Assembly (NCBI RefSeq): GCF_001613005.1
Contig: NZ_BDBN01000066.1
Span: 1 to 60,570, forward strand
Direction: 5' to 3'
Source of the DNA: Nocardia nova NBRC 15556
GTDB lineage: Bacteria > Actinomycetota > Actinomycetes > Mycobacteriales > Mycobacteriaceae
DNA: 60,570 nt
Shown: piece after piece, positions 6,699 to 14,744 of the stretch
Layout: each line of letters opens with the position of its first letter
How positions within the stretch are numbered: position 1 is the stretch's first letter
Program-made: the position numbers and the translations under genes
The notes under the pieces: generated by a model
Told to the model about the DNA's origin: nothing
Database searches by the model: none
What the model saw: only the letters and a program-made list of their open reading frames with translations

Positions 6699-9026
6699 AT
6701 GGTCAACGTCACCGACGGTTTCGGATCGAGCATCCTGGGTTATCCGCGGATCGGTCCGCACCGGGAGCTCAAGCGTGCGCTGGAGTCGTACTGGCACGGC
6801 ACCCTCTCGCGCGAGGAGTTGCTCGCGGTGGGGCGCGACATCCAGGACACCCAGTTCTCCGAGCTGGCCGCGACCGGACTGACGCAGGTACCCGGTAACA
6901 CCTTCTCCTTCTACGACCACATCCTCGACAACGCGCTGCTGTTCGGCGCGGTGCCGAAGCGGTTCGAGCCGTATCGCGAGGAGTTGCACCCGCTCGACTT
7001 CTACTTCCTGATGGCGCGCGGCCGGCCGGATCTGCCGCCGTTGGAGCTGGTTCGCCTGTTCGGCACCAACTACCACTACCGTCAGCCCGAACTCGACGCC
7101 GATACCGAATTCTCGCTGCACCCCGAGGCTTTGCTGGAGGAGTGGGACCGGGCGATGGACCGCGGCATCGAACTGCGGCCGGTGGTGCTGGGCCCGCTGT
7201 CGCTGCTGTTGCTGTCCAAGGCCGGGCAGGTGCCGGGCGAGACCGAATTCGACAAGCTGACCCTGCTGGACAAGCTGCTGCCGGTCTACGAGCAGCTGCT
7301 CGAGATCCTGGCCAAGCGCGGTTCCACCTGTGTGCAGTTCGACGAGCCGTGCTTCACCAGTGAACGCACGCCTGAGGAATTGGCCGCGTTCGAGCGTGCC
7401 TACCAGCGACTGTCGACGGCCGCGCTGCGTCCGCGCATCCTCGTCACCGGCCAGTACGGCGATTTCGGTGAGGCCGTGCGGATTCTGGCGGGTACCGCGG
7501 TGGAGGCGATCGGGCTCGATCTGGCCGGCCACCGCACCCGGCCCGAGGAACTCGCCGAGATTCCCGGAATCCGGCGCAAGCGGCTCTACGCCGGCGTGAT
7601 CAGTGGCACCAACGTCTGGCGTGCCGACCGGCTGGTCACCCTCGAATACCTCAACGCGCTGTCGAAGGTGTGCCCGGACCTCGTCGTGTCCACCGGGACC
7701 ACGCTGCTGCACGTGCCCTACGACCTGTTGGTCGAATACGACATCGAGGGCAATGTCGCCGACCGCCTCGCATTCGCGAAACAGAAAGTGCTCGAGGTTG
7801 TTTCGCTGGCGAAGGCATTGACCGAAGTGCATCGGGGCGGGGAAGGCGGCGAGACCGCGGCGAAGTGGGCGAAGCGCCCGACATCGGTGCATTTCAAGCA
7901 GAAACACGCTGTGCGGCAACGGGTTTACGCCGTCACGCCGCAGATGCGCGAGCGTGAACCGTACGAGGTGCGCGCGAAGGCGCAACGGGAGCGGCTGAAT
8001 CTGCCGCTGGTTCCGGCGACCACGCTCGGCTCCTTCCCGCAGACCGACGCGGTGCGCCAGGCCCGCTACGACCTCGGCGAAGGCCGGCTGTCCTACGAGG
8101 AGTACCGCAAGCGGATCGAGGCCGAGATCGAGTCGACCATCCGCCTGCAGGAAGACATCGGCCTCGACGTGTTCGTGCACGGTGAGCACGAACGCAACGA
8201 CATGATCCAGTACTTCGCCGAACTGCTCGACGGTTTCGCGACCACCCACTTCGGCTGGGTGCAGGTCTACGGATCGCGGTGTGTGCGGCCGCCGATCATC
8301 TACGGCGACGTGTCGCGGCCGAAGCCGATGTCGGTGGAGTGGATCACCTACGCGCAGTCGCTCACCGACAAGCCGGTGAAGGGCATCGTGACCGGTCCGG
8401 TGACGATGGTGGCGCGCTCGTTCGTGCGCCAGGACCAGCCGCTGTACGAGACCGCCGATCAGGTGGCGCTCGCGATCCGCGACGAACTGGCCGATCTCGA
8501 GAAGGCCGGCGTGGCGATCATCCAGGTCGACGAACCGGCGGTCCGCGAGTTGCTGCCGCTGCGGCCGGACGGGCGCACCGAATATCTGCGCTGGGCGGTC
8601 AACGCGTTCCGGCTGGCGACCTCCGGGGTTCGGCCCGACACCCAGATCCACACCCATATCGCCTATTCGGCCCGCTCCGAAATTGTGCGTGCCATCGAGG
8701 AACTCGACGCCGACGTCACCGCCATCGTCGCGACCCGCTCGCTGGAATGGGTGCTCAAGGCGCTGACCGAGGATGTCGAGGAAGGGCACGGCCTGAGCCA
8801 CGGCGTGGGCCCGGGTGTGTACGAGAGCCGTTCGGCGCGGATTCCGGATATCGACGAGATCGACGAATTGCTCACCGCCGCAGCCGAAGCCGTGACCCCG
8901 CAGCGGCTGTGGGCGAATCCGGACGGCGGTTTGAAGACCCGCCACTACTGGCAGTTGGATCCTTCGCTGCGCAATATGGTCGCCGCCGCCCGCCGGGTGC
9001 GGCGTCGCGCCGAAGCGGCCGAATAG
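6699..9026 (+). CDS. metE: cobalamin-independent methionine synthase (MetE) paralogue lacking zinc ligands
   Basis: This encodes 775 full-length residues with both MetE barrels. N-terminal landmarks are GYPRIGPHRELKRA, TNYHY and NVWRAD. C-terminal landmarks are LGSFPQT, VHGEHERND, GWVQVYGSRC, DKPVKGIVTGPVT and IIQVDEP. MetE transfers methyl from methyltetrahydrofolate polyglutamate to homocysteine activated by Zn. In E. coli the Zn ligands are His641, Cys643, Glu665 and Cys726. Here the motif is THIAYS (His653 kept, Cys replaced by Ala655), IVATRS (Glu replaced by Val677) and NPDGGLKTR (Cys replaced by Gly743). Residues that hold the homocysteine amino-acid part are retained. A normal MetE reaction is therefore doubtful. 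ATG 6699 has AAGGGAG 8 bases upstream. A UUCG hairpin follows the gene. Confidence 0.85.
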   Translation: MVNVTDGFGSSILGYPRIGPHRELKRALESYWHGTLSREELLAVGRDIQDTQFSELAATGLTQVPGNTFSFYDHILDNALLFGAVPKRFEPYREELHPLDFYFLMARGRPDLPPLELVRLFGTNYHYRQPELDADTEFSLHPEALLEEWDRAMDRGIELRPVVLGPLSLLLLSKAGQVPGETEFDKLTLLDKLLPVYEQLLEILAKRGSTCVQFDEPCFTSERTPEELAAFERAYQRLSTAALRPRILVTGQYGDFGEAVRILAGTAVEAIGLDLAGHRTRPEELAEIPGIRRKRLYAGVISGTNVWRADRLVTLEYLNALSKVCPDLVVSTGTTLLHVPYDLLVEYDIEGNVADRLAFAKQKVLEVVSLAKALTEVHRGGEGGETAAKWAKRPTSVHFKQKHAVRQRVYAVTPQMREREPYEVRAKAQRERLNLPLVPATTLGSFPQTDAVRQARYDLGEGRLSYEEYRKRIEAEIESTIRLQEDIGLDVFVHGEHERNDMIQYFAELLDGFATTHFGWVQVYGSRCVRPPIIYGDVSRPKPMSVEWITYAQSLTDKPVKGIVTGPVTMVARSFVRQDQPLYETADQVALAIRDELADLEKAGVAIIQVDEPAVRELLPLRPDGRTEYLRWAVNAFRLATSGVRPDTQIHTHIAYSARSEIVRAIEELDADVTAIVATRSLEWVLKALTEDVEEGHGLSHGVGPGVYESRSARIPDIDEIDELLTAAAEAVTPQRLWANPDGGLKTRHYWQLDPSLRNMVAAARRVRRRAEAAE

Positions 9027-9049
9027 CTCCTGCCGCTGCGCAATCCGCA

Positions 9050-9077
9050 TCGCCCGGGTGGTTCGCCACCCGGGCGA
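9050..9077 (+). terminator. UUCG-tetraloop hairpin after the metE-like gene
   Basis: A perfect 12-bp stem, TCGCCCGGGTGG with its complement, closes on a TTCG tetraloop at 9062-9065. It lies 24 bases past the stop codon. There is no U-run, which is common for actinobacterial terminators. Confidence 0.7.
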
Positions 9078-9158
9078 AACTCACAGCTGTTGCCGAAGAT
9101 TCGCTCGCCCCGAGTGCGTTAGCCTACGACTACTGTTTCGAGATCAGGAGAACCGCTC

Positions 9159-9356
9159 ATGGGTATGTTCGACCAGCTCAAGGATGCCGCCGGCAAGGCG
9201 GCCGACTTGGCGGCCAAGAATGCCGACAAACTCGACCCGGTGATCGACAAGGTCGGCGATCTGGTCGACAAGCAGACCGGCGGCAAGTTCGAAAAGCAGG
9301 TCGACGCCGCGCAGCAGGCCGCGAAGAAGGCGCTGCACGAGCAGACCGAGAAGTAG
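9159..9356 (+). CDS. MT0933-like (Rv0909-type) antitoxin
   Basis: This is a 65-residue, Lys/Asp/Ala-rich helical protein (MGMFDQLKDAAGKAADLAAK, then VGDLVDKQTGGKFEKQVDAA). It matches the MT0933 antitoxin family in pattern: a glycine/phenylalanine start, alternating K and D, and a central DKQTGGKF. In M. tuberculosis the relative Rv0909 is paired with the START-fold toxin Rv0910. No toxin gene flanks it here: metE-like is upstream on the same strand and an aldehyde dehydrogenase converges from downstream. It is therefore an orphan, or it has another role. The ATG is preceded by AGGAGAA. Confidence 0.75.
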   Translation: MGMFDQLKDAAGKAADLAAKNADKLDPVIDKVGDLVDKQTGGKFEKQVDAAQQAAKKALHEQTEK

Positions 9357-9379
9357 ACCACGCACAGGTGGTACAGGGG

Positions 9380-9417
9380 CGAAGGCCACGCCCGGCTTCG
9401 CGCCGGACGTGGCCTTC
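9380..9417. terminator. bidirectional hairpin between convergent genes
   Basis: CGAAGGCCACG (9380-9390) and CGTGGCCTTCG (9407-9417) form a perfect 11-bp stem. An inner GC-rich stem sits around a TTCGC loop. It lies between the antitoxin stop and the aldehyde dehydrogenase stop, which converge, and can serve both. Confidence 0.7.
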
Positions 9418-9429
9418 GTGCTGTGCGAA

Positions 9430-10929
9430 TCAGTGCCGGCCGAACAGCAGCGCCATCAGTGTCGCCATGGTGTCGTCGGCCTTCTGTGTGCGGTCGAAGG
9501 TCGTCAGGGCGAGCAGCGAGGGGAAGCGCTGCCGCGCGACGGCGTGGGCGTACGTGAATTCACGCAGTCCGTCGGGGCCGTGGATGCGGCCGAAGCCGGA
9601 GTCGCCCACACCGCCGAAGGGCAGCGACGGAATCTGCGGGAACGTGAAAACCGCGTTGACGCTGACCATTCCGGTACGCAGCCGATCGGCCAGTTCCCGC
9701 CCGCGCGCCTTCGAGAACACCGCCGCGGACAGGCCGTAGCGGCTGTCGTTGGCGCGGGCGATCGCGGTGTCCATATCGGGCACCTTCGCGACGGTGAGGG
9801 TGGGCCCGAAGGTTTCCTCGGTCACGGCCGGGGCGTCCTCGGGCACGTCGACCAGCACGGTGGGCTGCACCACCTGTCCGACGATGGTGTCGGCGCCGCC
9901 GGTCAGTGCCCGGCCGCCGCGCGCGACGGCGTCCTCGATGTGGCGGCGGATCACGTCGAGTTGCTTCGGCATCGTGATGGGGCCGATCTTGGCGCCCGGA
10001 TCATTGCCCGCGCGTTGCTGTTTCGCCTTCGTCACCAAGGTGTCGAGGAAGGTGTCGTAGACGCGCTCGTGGACGTAGACCCGTTCGGTGCCGATACAGG
10101 ACTGGCCGGCATTGGCCATTCCGGCCCACAGCGCGGCGTCGGCCGCGGCGTTCAGATCGGCGTCGGCGTCGACGAGCAGCACATCCTTGCCGCCGCATTC
10201 GGCGACCAGCGGCGTGAGGCTCTCGGCGCAGGCGGCCATCACCTTCTTGGCCGTCGCCGTGGAGCCGGTGAAGGCGATCTTGTCCACGCCCGATCGGCAC
10301 AGCGCCGCACCGGTCGCCCCTTCGCCCGTGATCAGTTGCAGCACCGGCTGTTCCGGCACGACCTCGGCGAACATGTCGACCAGCCAGCGGCCGACGCCGG
10401 GGGAGTATTCGCTGGGTTTGAACACCACGGCATTTCCCGCCGCCAGCGCGTACACGATCGAACCCAGCGGTGTGAACACCGGATAGTTCCAGGGGCCGAT
10501 CACGCCGATCACGCCGAGCGGCTTGTACTCCACCGACGCCGCCTGATTGATCGTGAGCAGCCCCACCCGAGCGCTCTTGCGGCCCAGCACCTTCGGAGCG
10601 TTGCGGCCCGCCCACTTCAGATGGTCCAGGCTCAGCGCCACCTCGAGCGCGGCATCGGAATACGGCTTGCCGGTCTCGTCGTGCATCACCGCGGCCAGCT
10701 GCCGCATCCGGCGGGCCAGCAGTCCCGCGAATCCGGCCAGGCGCCGGGCCCGCTCGCCGTAGTCGAGGCTCGACCACCACTCGTATGCCGTGCGGGCGCG
10801 GGCCACCGCCGCCTCGATATCGGCCTCGGTGTGGATGGGGTAGGTGCCCACCACCTCGCCGGTGCCGGGATCGTGCACATCGAAGGTGGCGTGCGTGTCG
10901 ATCTCACCGATCTCGTTCACGGTCGTCAT
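9430..10929 (-). CDS. aldehyde dehydrogenase family protein
   Basis: This 499-residue NAD(P)-dependent aldehyde dehydrogenase oxidises aldehydes to acids. The catalytic Glu lies in LVAECGGKD and the catalytic Cys in NAGQSCIGTERV. The fold is complete, from GVIGPWNYPVFTPLGS to the FGGVGDSGFGRIHG end. It has about 40 residues after the usual core (AVARQRFPSLLALTTF onward), a hydrophobic-basic tail also seen in fatty-aldehyde or coniferyl-aldehyde dehydrogenases. Its ATG overlaps the stop of the upstream GMC oxidoreductase (ATGA at 10926-10929), so the two are translationally coupled and probably act in sequence, alcohol to aldehyde to acid. The substrate is unknown. Confidence 0.9.
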   Translation of the reverse strand: MTTVNEIGEIDTHATFDVHDPGTGEVVGTYPIHTEADIEAAVARARTAYEWWSSLDYGERARRLAGFAGLLARRMRQLAAVMHDETGKPYSDAALEVALSLDHLKWAGRNAPKVLGRKSARVGLLTINQAASVEYKPLGVIGVIGPWNYPVFTPLGSIVYALAAGNAVVFKPSEYSPGVGRWLVDMFAEVVPEQPVLQLITGEGATGAALCRSGVDKIAFTGSTATAKKVMAACAESLTPLVAECGGKDVLLVDADADLNAAADAALWAGMANAGQSCIGTERVYVHERVYDTFLDTLVTKAKQQRAGNDPGAKIGPITMPKQLDVIRRHIEDAVARGGRALTGGADTIVGQVVQPTVLVDVPEDAPAVTEETFGPTLTVAKVPDMDTAIARANDSRYGLSAAVFSKARGRELADRLRTGMVSVNAVFTFPQIPSLPFGGVGDSGFGRIHGPDGLREFTYAHAVARQRFPSLLALTTFDRTQKADDTMATLMALLFGRH

Positions 10930-12557
10930 CGGGTGGCCTCCTTGGTAGCGGTGCCGGTGCTGGACGACGGGGTGCGGCCGCGGATCAGGTCGGCCGCCTT
11001 CTCGCCGATCATGACGGTCGGCGCATTGGTGTTGCCGCGGACGATGCGGGGCATCACCGAGGCGTCGACCACGCGCAGTCCGCTGACACCGTGGACGCGC
11101 AGTTCGGGGTCGACCACCGCTGTCTCGCCGCTGCCCATGGCGCACGTGCCGACCGGGTGGAACAGCGTCTGGGTCCAGCGTGCGATGTGGGCCCGCCAGC
11201 CGTCCTCGTCGATCCGGTCGGCGCGTTCGGGCAGGTAGGAACTGTCGAGATGGGCGGCCAGCGGCTGCTGCCGCGCGATCTCGAGCAATTGCCGGCAGCC
11301 CGCGAGCAGGGCATCCGCATCGCGCGGGTCGGAGAAGTAGGCCGGATCGATCTCCGGCTTCCACAGCGGATCGGCCGACCGCAACCGCAGCCGCCCGCGG
11401 CTGTGCACGTCGACCAGCGTCGGCCCGGCGGTGAACATCGGCGCGATGTTCTCGTGAAAACCGTTGTCGTAGAACGCCGTCGGCGCGACGTGGTATTGGA
11501 TGTCGGGACCTTCGAGTCCCTCCCGGGTGCGCACGAATCCGCCGCCCTCGCCGACATTGGAGGTCAGCGGCCCGCGGCCGAGCGCCTGCCACTGCGCGAG
11601 CCGCAACGGGGTCTCGAAATCGGCGAGATCGGAGACGCCGCGGGTGCGCCACAGGATGGGGGTCACCGGGTGGTCGTGCAGATTCTCGCCGACGCCGGGC
11701 AGGTCCACCACCACCTCGATGCCCAGTTCGCGCAGGTGCGCCGCGGGCCCGATACCGGAGAGCATGAGCAACTGCGGCGAATTGACCGCACCGCCGGAGA
11801 GCAGCACCTCGGCCTCGGCATGCACGGTGTGCTCGCTGCCGTGGCGGCGATAGGTCACGCCGACCGCGCGGGTCCCGTCGAGCACCAGCGCGGTGGCGTG
11901 CGCCTCGGTCCGCACGGTCAGGTTCGGCCGGTCCAGCGCCGGGCGCAGATAGCCGTCGGCGGTGGACCAGCGGCGGCCGTTGCGATGGGTGACCTGGTAG
12001 CGGCCCACGCCCTCCTGCGTCGCGCCGTTGAAATCGTCGGTGCGGGCAATGCCCGCGGCCGCGGCCGCGGCGATCCAGGCATCGGTCAGTTCGTGGGTGT
12101 AGCGGCGGTTCTCGACGTGCAACGGGCCGTCGGTGCCGTGATACGGCGAACGCAGGCCGGTGTTGGTCTCCGACCGCAGGAAATAGGGCAGGACGTCCTC
12201 GTAGCTCCAGCCGACCGCGCCGAAGTCGCGCCGCCAGCCGTCGTAGTCGGCGCGGTTGCCGCGGATGAAGATCATCGCGTTCATCGACGAGCATCCACCC
12301 AGCGCCTTCATCCGCGGCCAGTACGCGCGCCGGCCGCCGAGATGTTTCTGCGGTGTGGTCTCGTAGCGCCAATCCCATTGGGTGCGAATCAATTTCCCCC
12401 ACGCCGCCGGTATCTTGATCTCGTCGGCCCGGTCGTCGGGACCGGCCTCCAGCAGCAGGACCGAGACCTGGGGGTCCTCGGTGAGGCGATGGGCGAGGAC
12501 GCAGCCCGCGCTCCCCGCTCCGATGATGATGTAGTCGAACGATTCACGGTCGGGCAC
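10926..12557 (-). CDS. GMC family FAD-dependent alcohol oxidoreductase
   Basis: This is a 543-residue flavoprotein of the glucose-methanol-choline family. It has the N-terminal FAD motif IIIGAGSAGCVLAHRL and GMC signature 1 around PRMKALGGCSSMNAM. Signature 2 is GGAVNSPQLLMLSGIGP, and the C-terminal active-site region is HPVGTCAMG then GNTNAPTVMIGEKAADLI. Such enzymes oxidise primary alcohols (choline, alkanols, polyethylene glycol). GTG 12557 is preferred because GGAGG sits about 8 bases upstream; ATG 12593 would add 12 non-conserved residues. It is coupled to the aldehyde dehydrogenase downstream. It resembles choline dehydrogenase (BetA), but no betaine transport or regulatory genes are nearby, so I do not assign that substrate. 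Confidence 0.9.
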   Translation of the reverse strand: MPDRESFDYIIIGAGSAGCVLAHRLTEDPQVSVLLLEAGPDDRADEIKIPAAWGKLIRTQWDWRYETTPQKHLGGRRAYWPRMKALGGCSSMNAMIFIRGNRADYDGWRRDFGAVGWSYEDVLPYFLRSETNTGLRSPYHGTDGPLHVENRRYTHELTDAWIAAAAAAGIARTDDFNGATQEGVGRYQVTHRNGRRWSTADGYLRPALDRPNLTVRTEAHATALVLDGTRAVGVTYRRHGSEHTVHAEAEVLLSGGAVNSPQLLMLSGIGPAAHLRELGIEVVVDLPGVGENLHDHPVTPILWRTRGVSDLADFETPLRLAQWQALGRGPLTSNVGEGGGFVRTREGLEGPDIQYHVAPTAFYDNGFHENIAPMFTAGPTLVDVHSRGRLRLRSADPLWKPEIDPAYFSDPRDADALLAGCRQLLEIARQQPLAAHLDSSYLPERADRIDEDGWRAHIARWTQTLFHPVGTCAMGSGETAVVDPELRVHGVSGLRVVDASVMPRIVRGNTNAPTVMIGEKAADLIRGRTPSSSTGTATKEATR

Positions 12558-13004
12558 GCGAGGACCTCCAGCACGGTTGCCGAACACCGACACGGATCCG
12601 GAGGGGCCGACCTGCGGTTATAGCGGCAGAGACCGTCCCGGACCCGGTTCCAGGGTCGACCTTACGCTGTGTGCGGCGGTCGGGAGCGGAGTTCGGAGGT
12701 AGCGAATCGCGGCCGGGGCCGGCGGGTCCGGGCGGGGCGCAGAGGCAGTGCAGTGCTTCCGCCGAATATGAAGGTACACAGGCGATTACAGATTACTCGG
12801 CGCCCGACGACCGCGTGTCGGTCGCTCGCCACCTGCTCCGCTGTGATGCGGCCGGCTCCTGAGCGGGGTGCTCGGTATTCGTGAGCCTGGGCGTGTCCGG
12901 ATCACGGCACGTAGGATTCGGCCGGACCCGCGAACCGGGGATGGCGTCGATGCCCGCCGCGAAGACGGTTGCGCGGTATGGCGGCGAACGGCAGGAGGGC
13001 CGTG
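12558..13004. other. divergent intergenic region between GMC oxidoreductase and SMP-30-like gene
   Basis: This 447-base stretch has no supported gene. Short open frames here lack homology signs and ribosome binding sites. On the minus strand TATAAC at 12622-12617 is a plausible -10 for the GMC operon. A small AT-rich patch near 12770-12800 may carry the promoter for the rightward gene. Confidence 0.5.
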
Positions 13005-14009
13005 ATGGGTGGTTCGTTCCCACGGGGTGCGCGCCGTGGCCGGCGACGGATCTCTCGGCGCGGCCGGGGCGGTGCGCACGGGCCCGTCGGACATGTCGCG
13101 AGTGCGGGCGTTCTCGCGACAGTGTGGATCAGCGCTGCGGCCGTTCTTCCGTCCGCGCTCGCTCCGGTTCACGCCGAGGCGCCCGGCTGCCCGGCCTCGT
13201 CGGTGGAACAGCTGCTGCCCGCCCAGGCCCCGCTGCTCGATTTCGCGGAGAACCTCGGCTACGACGCTCGAGGGAACCTCTGGGTCTCGCGCGTCTTCCG
13301 AAATGTGGTGCAGCGCTACGACTCCGGCGGGCACGTGACCGCCGAGGTACCCGTGGACGCGCCCGGTGCGGTCCGGCTCGGTCCCGACGGTGCGCTGTAC
13401 GTGGTTTTCGGTGACTCGTCGGCCGGACTGCTGCCCGGGGCGCATTCCTCCGGCGTCGTGCGGTTCGATCCCGGCGCCGACCATCCGGCGCCGCAGGTCT
13501 ACGTCTCCGGTCTCGGCATGGCCAACGGTGCGGCCTTCGACGGCGCGGGCAATCTGTATGTCGCCGATACGGCACATGGAGTGGTGAAGGTGCGGCCCGG
13601 CGGTTCCGTCGACGCCGACTGGACCGCGCGCGCCGCGGTAGCCGGGGTGAACGGCATTGTGCTGCAGGGTGATTCGCTCTACGCGACGCTCTATCAGAGC
13701 CTCGACGGTCGCATCGTCCGCATCCCCGTCGATGCTCCGCAGTCGCAGACGACCGTCGCTTCGGTCACTGTCGGGGCGCTCCCGCTGACCGCCCTGCCCG
13801 ACGATCTCACCATGGGTCCGGACGGCATGCTGTACGTCGCGACCACGACCGGTCGTCTGGTCCGCGTCGACCCGGCCACCGGCGGGGTCTGCACGGTCGC
13901 CGACCTCGGCGTGCCGGCCACCTCGGTCGCGAAGGTCCCCACCGACGATCGCGCGCTGCTGGTCACTGCGGGAACGGGCACTGTGCTTCGGGTGGTTCTC
14001 GGCGCGTGA
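13005..14009 (+). CDS. secreted SMP-30/gluconolactonase-like beta-propeller protein
   Basis: This encodes 334 residues from ATG 13005, which has GGAGGG 8 bases upstream. In-frame starts at 12969 and 12978 are weaker. A very Arg-rich n-region (RGARRGRRRISRRGRGG) followed by a hydrophobic stretch ending near PVHAEAPG looks like a long or twin-arginine-like signal peptide; RRISRR is not a perfect Tat motif. The mature part shows repeating propeller strands such as YDARGNLWVSR, LGPDGALYVVF, DGAGNLYVADTAHG and MGPDGMLYVATTTG, as in SMP-30/NHL proteins. A lactonase or sugar-binding role is possible. It stands alone between oppositely directed genes. Confidence 0.75.
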   Translation: MGGSFPRGARRGRRRISRRGRGGAHGPVGHVASAGVLATVWISAAAVLPSALAPVHAEAPGCPASSVEQLLPAQAPLLDFAENLGYDARGNLWVSRVFRNVVQRYDSGGHVTAEVPVDAPGAVRLGPDGALYVVFGDSSAGLLPGAHSSGVVRFDPGADHPAPQVYVSGLGMANGAAFDGAGNLYVADTAHGVVKVRPGGSVDADWTARAAVAGVNGIVLQGDSLYATLYQSLDGRIVRIPVDAPQSQTTVASVTVGALPLTALPDDLTMGPDGMLYVATTTGRLVRVDPATGGVCTVADLGVPATSVAKVPTDDRALLVTAGTGTVLRVVLGA

Positions 14010-14065
14010 CGTTCGCCGGGACCTGGGCGCGGATGACCGGATGCGGGCCGCGCCCGGGCCGGCCG

Positions 14066-14629
14066 CTACAGCATCGGGGCGAGGGTGCGCAGGCCGGCGA
14101 CGAGTTGCTCGGCCGAGGGGGCGGACTTCGGGTCCAGCAGCCACTGGACGAGCAGGCCGTCGAGTAGCGTCCAGAGCAGCACGCCGATCGGGCCGCCGTC
14201 GTCGTCCTCGATATCCCTGTCGGGCAACAACATTCGGGTCAGTGCTACTTTGCCCTCGCGCTGTTTGGTCGTGATGTCGGCCTTCACCTCACCGGAATGC
14301 AATGCCTGCGCGAGACTCTCGATATTGGCCGCCCACAGCGCACGCTGCTCGGTGAACGTGGCGGTCAGACGCCCCAGGAAGGTGAGCAGCCGCTGCGCCG
14401 GTTGCGGTTCGCTGCTCTCGGCGAGCGCGTCGAGGATCTGCTGTACGGCCTCGGCGGACGATTCGATCATGGCTTGCGTGAGCAGGTTGTCGCGGGTGCC
14501 GAAGTGGTAGTTGATCGCGGCCAGATTGCTGCCCGAGGCGGCGACGATATCGCGCACCGTAGTCCGGGCGTAGCCGCGTTCGGCCAGGCAGTGTTTGGCC
14601 GCTGAGAGCAGATCCTCACGTGTTCCCAC
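14066..14629 (-). CDS. TetR family transcriptional regulator
   Basis: This encodes 187 residues from GTG 14629 (VGTREDLLSAAKHCLAE), which gives the standard TetR N-terminus. Longer readings run through the operator. The HTH covers about residues 22-50 (RTTVRDIVAASGSNLAAINYHFGTRDNLL). The rest is the ligand-binding and dimer domain. It is divergent from the PapA5-like acyltransferase gene with a strong palindrome between them, so it probably represses both itself and that gene. The ligand is unknown; by context it could be an acyl lipid or a drug. Confidence 0.9.
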   Translation of the reverse strand: MGTREDLLSAAKHCLAERGYARTTVRDIVAASGSNLAAINYHFGTRDNLLTQAMIESSAEAVQQILDALAESSEPQPAQRLLTFLGRLTATFTEQRALWAANIESLAQALHSGEVKADITTKQREGKVALTRMLLPDRDIEDDDGGPIGVLLWTLLDGLLVQWLLDPKSAPSAEQLVAGLRTLAPML

Positions 14630-14660
14630 GTCGGCAGGGTAGCAAGCGCCCGCTGACGAA

Positions 14661-14697
14661 TGTTTCAAACAAATGTTTGTGACAAGTGTTTGAAACG
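14661..14697. promoter_or_regulatory. TetR operator between regulator and acyltransferase
   Basis: GTTTCAAAC (14662-14670) is matched by its exact inverse GTTTGAAAC (14688-14696), with an AT-rich 17-base centre (ACAAATGTTTGT) that is itself nearly palindromic. It starts 32 bases before the regulator's GTG and ends 48 bases before the acyltransferase ATG, a textbook position for shared repression. Confidence 0.8.
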
Positions 14698-14744
14698 GCT
14701 GTATGGTTCTCCGTGTGATCTCCGAATCGTCCGAGAGGTGCCAG

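Noticed and set aside
6489..9050. 853-codon open frame antisense to the metE-like gene
   Set aside because: It is a GC-driven mirror of metE: the plus frame has family motifs and a ribosome binding site, while the minus frame has neither.
9430..12402. 990-codon frame joining the aldehyde dehydrogenase with sequence upstream
   Set aside because: The upstream part is an out-of-frame shadow of the GMC oxidoreductase. The dehydrogenase starts at the ATGA overlap at 10929.
12669..12884. Short plus-strand frames between the GMC and SMP-30-like genes
   Set aside because: Arg-rich translations typical of GC-rich non-coding sequence, without start signals.
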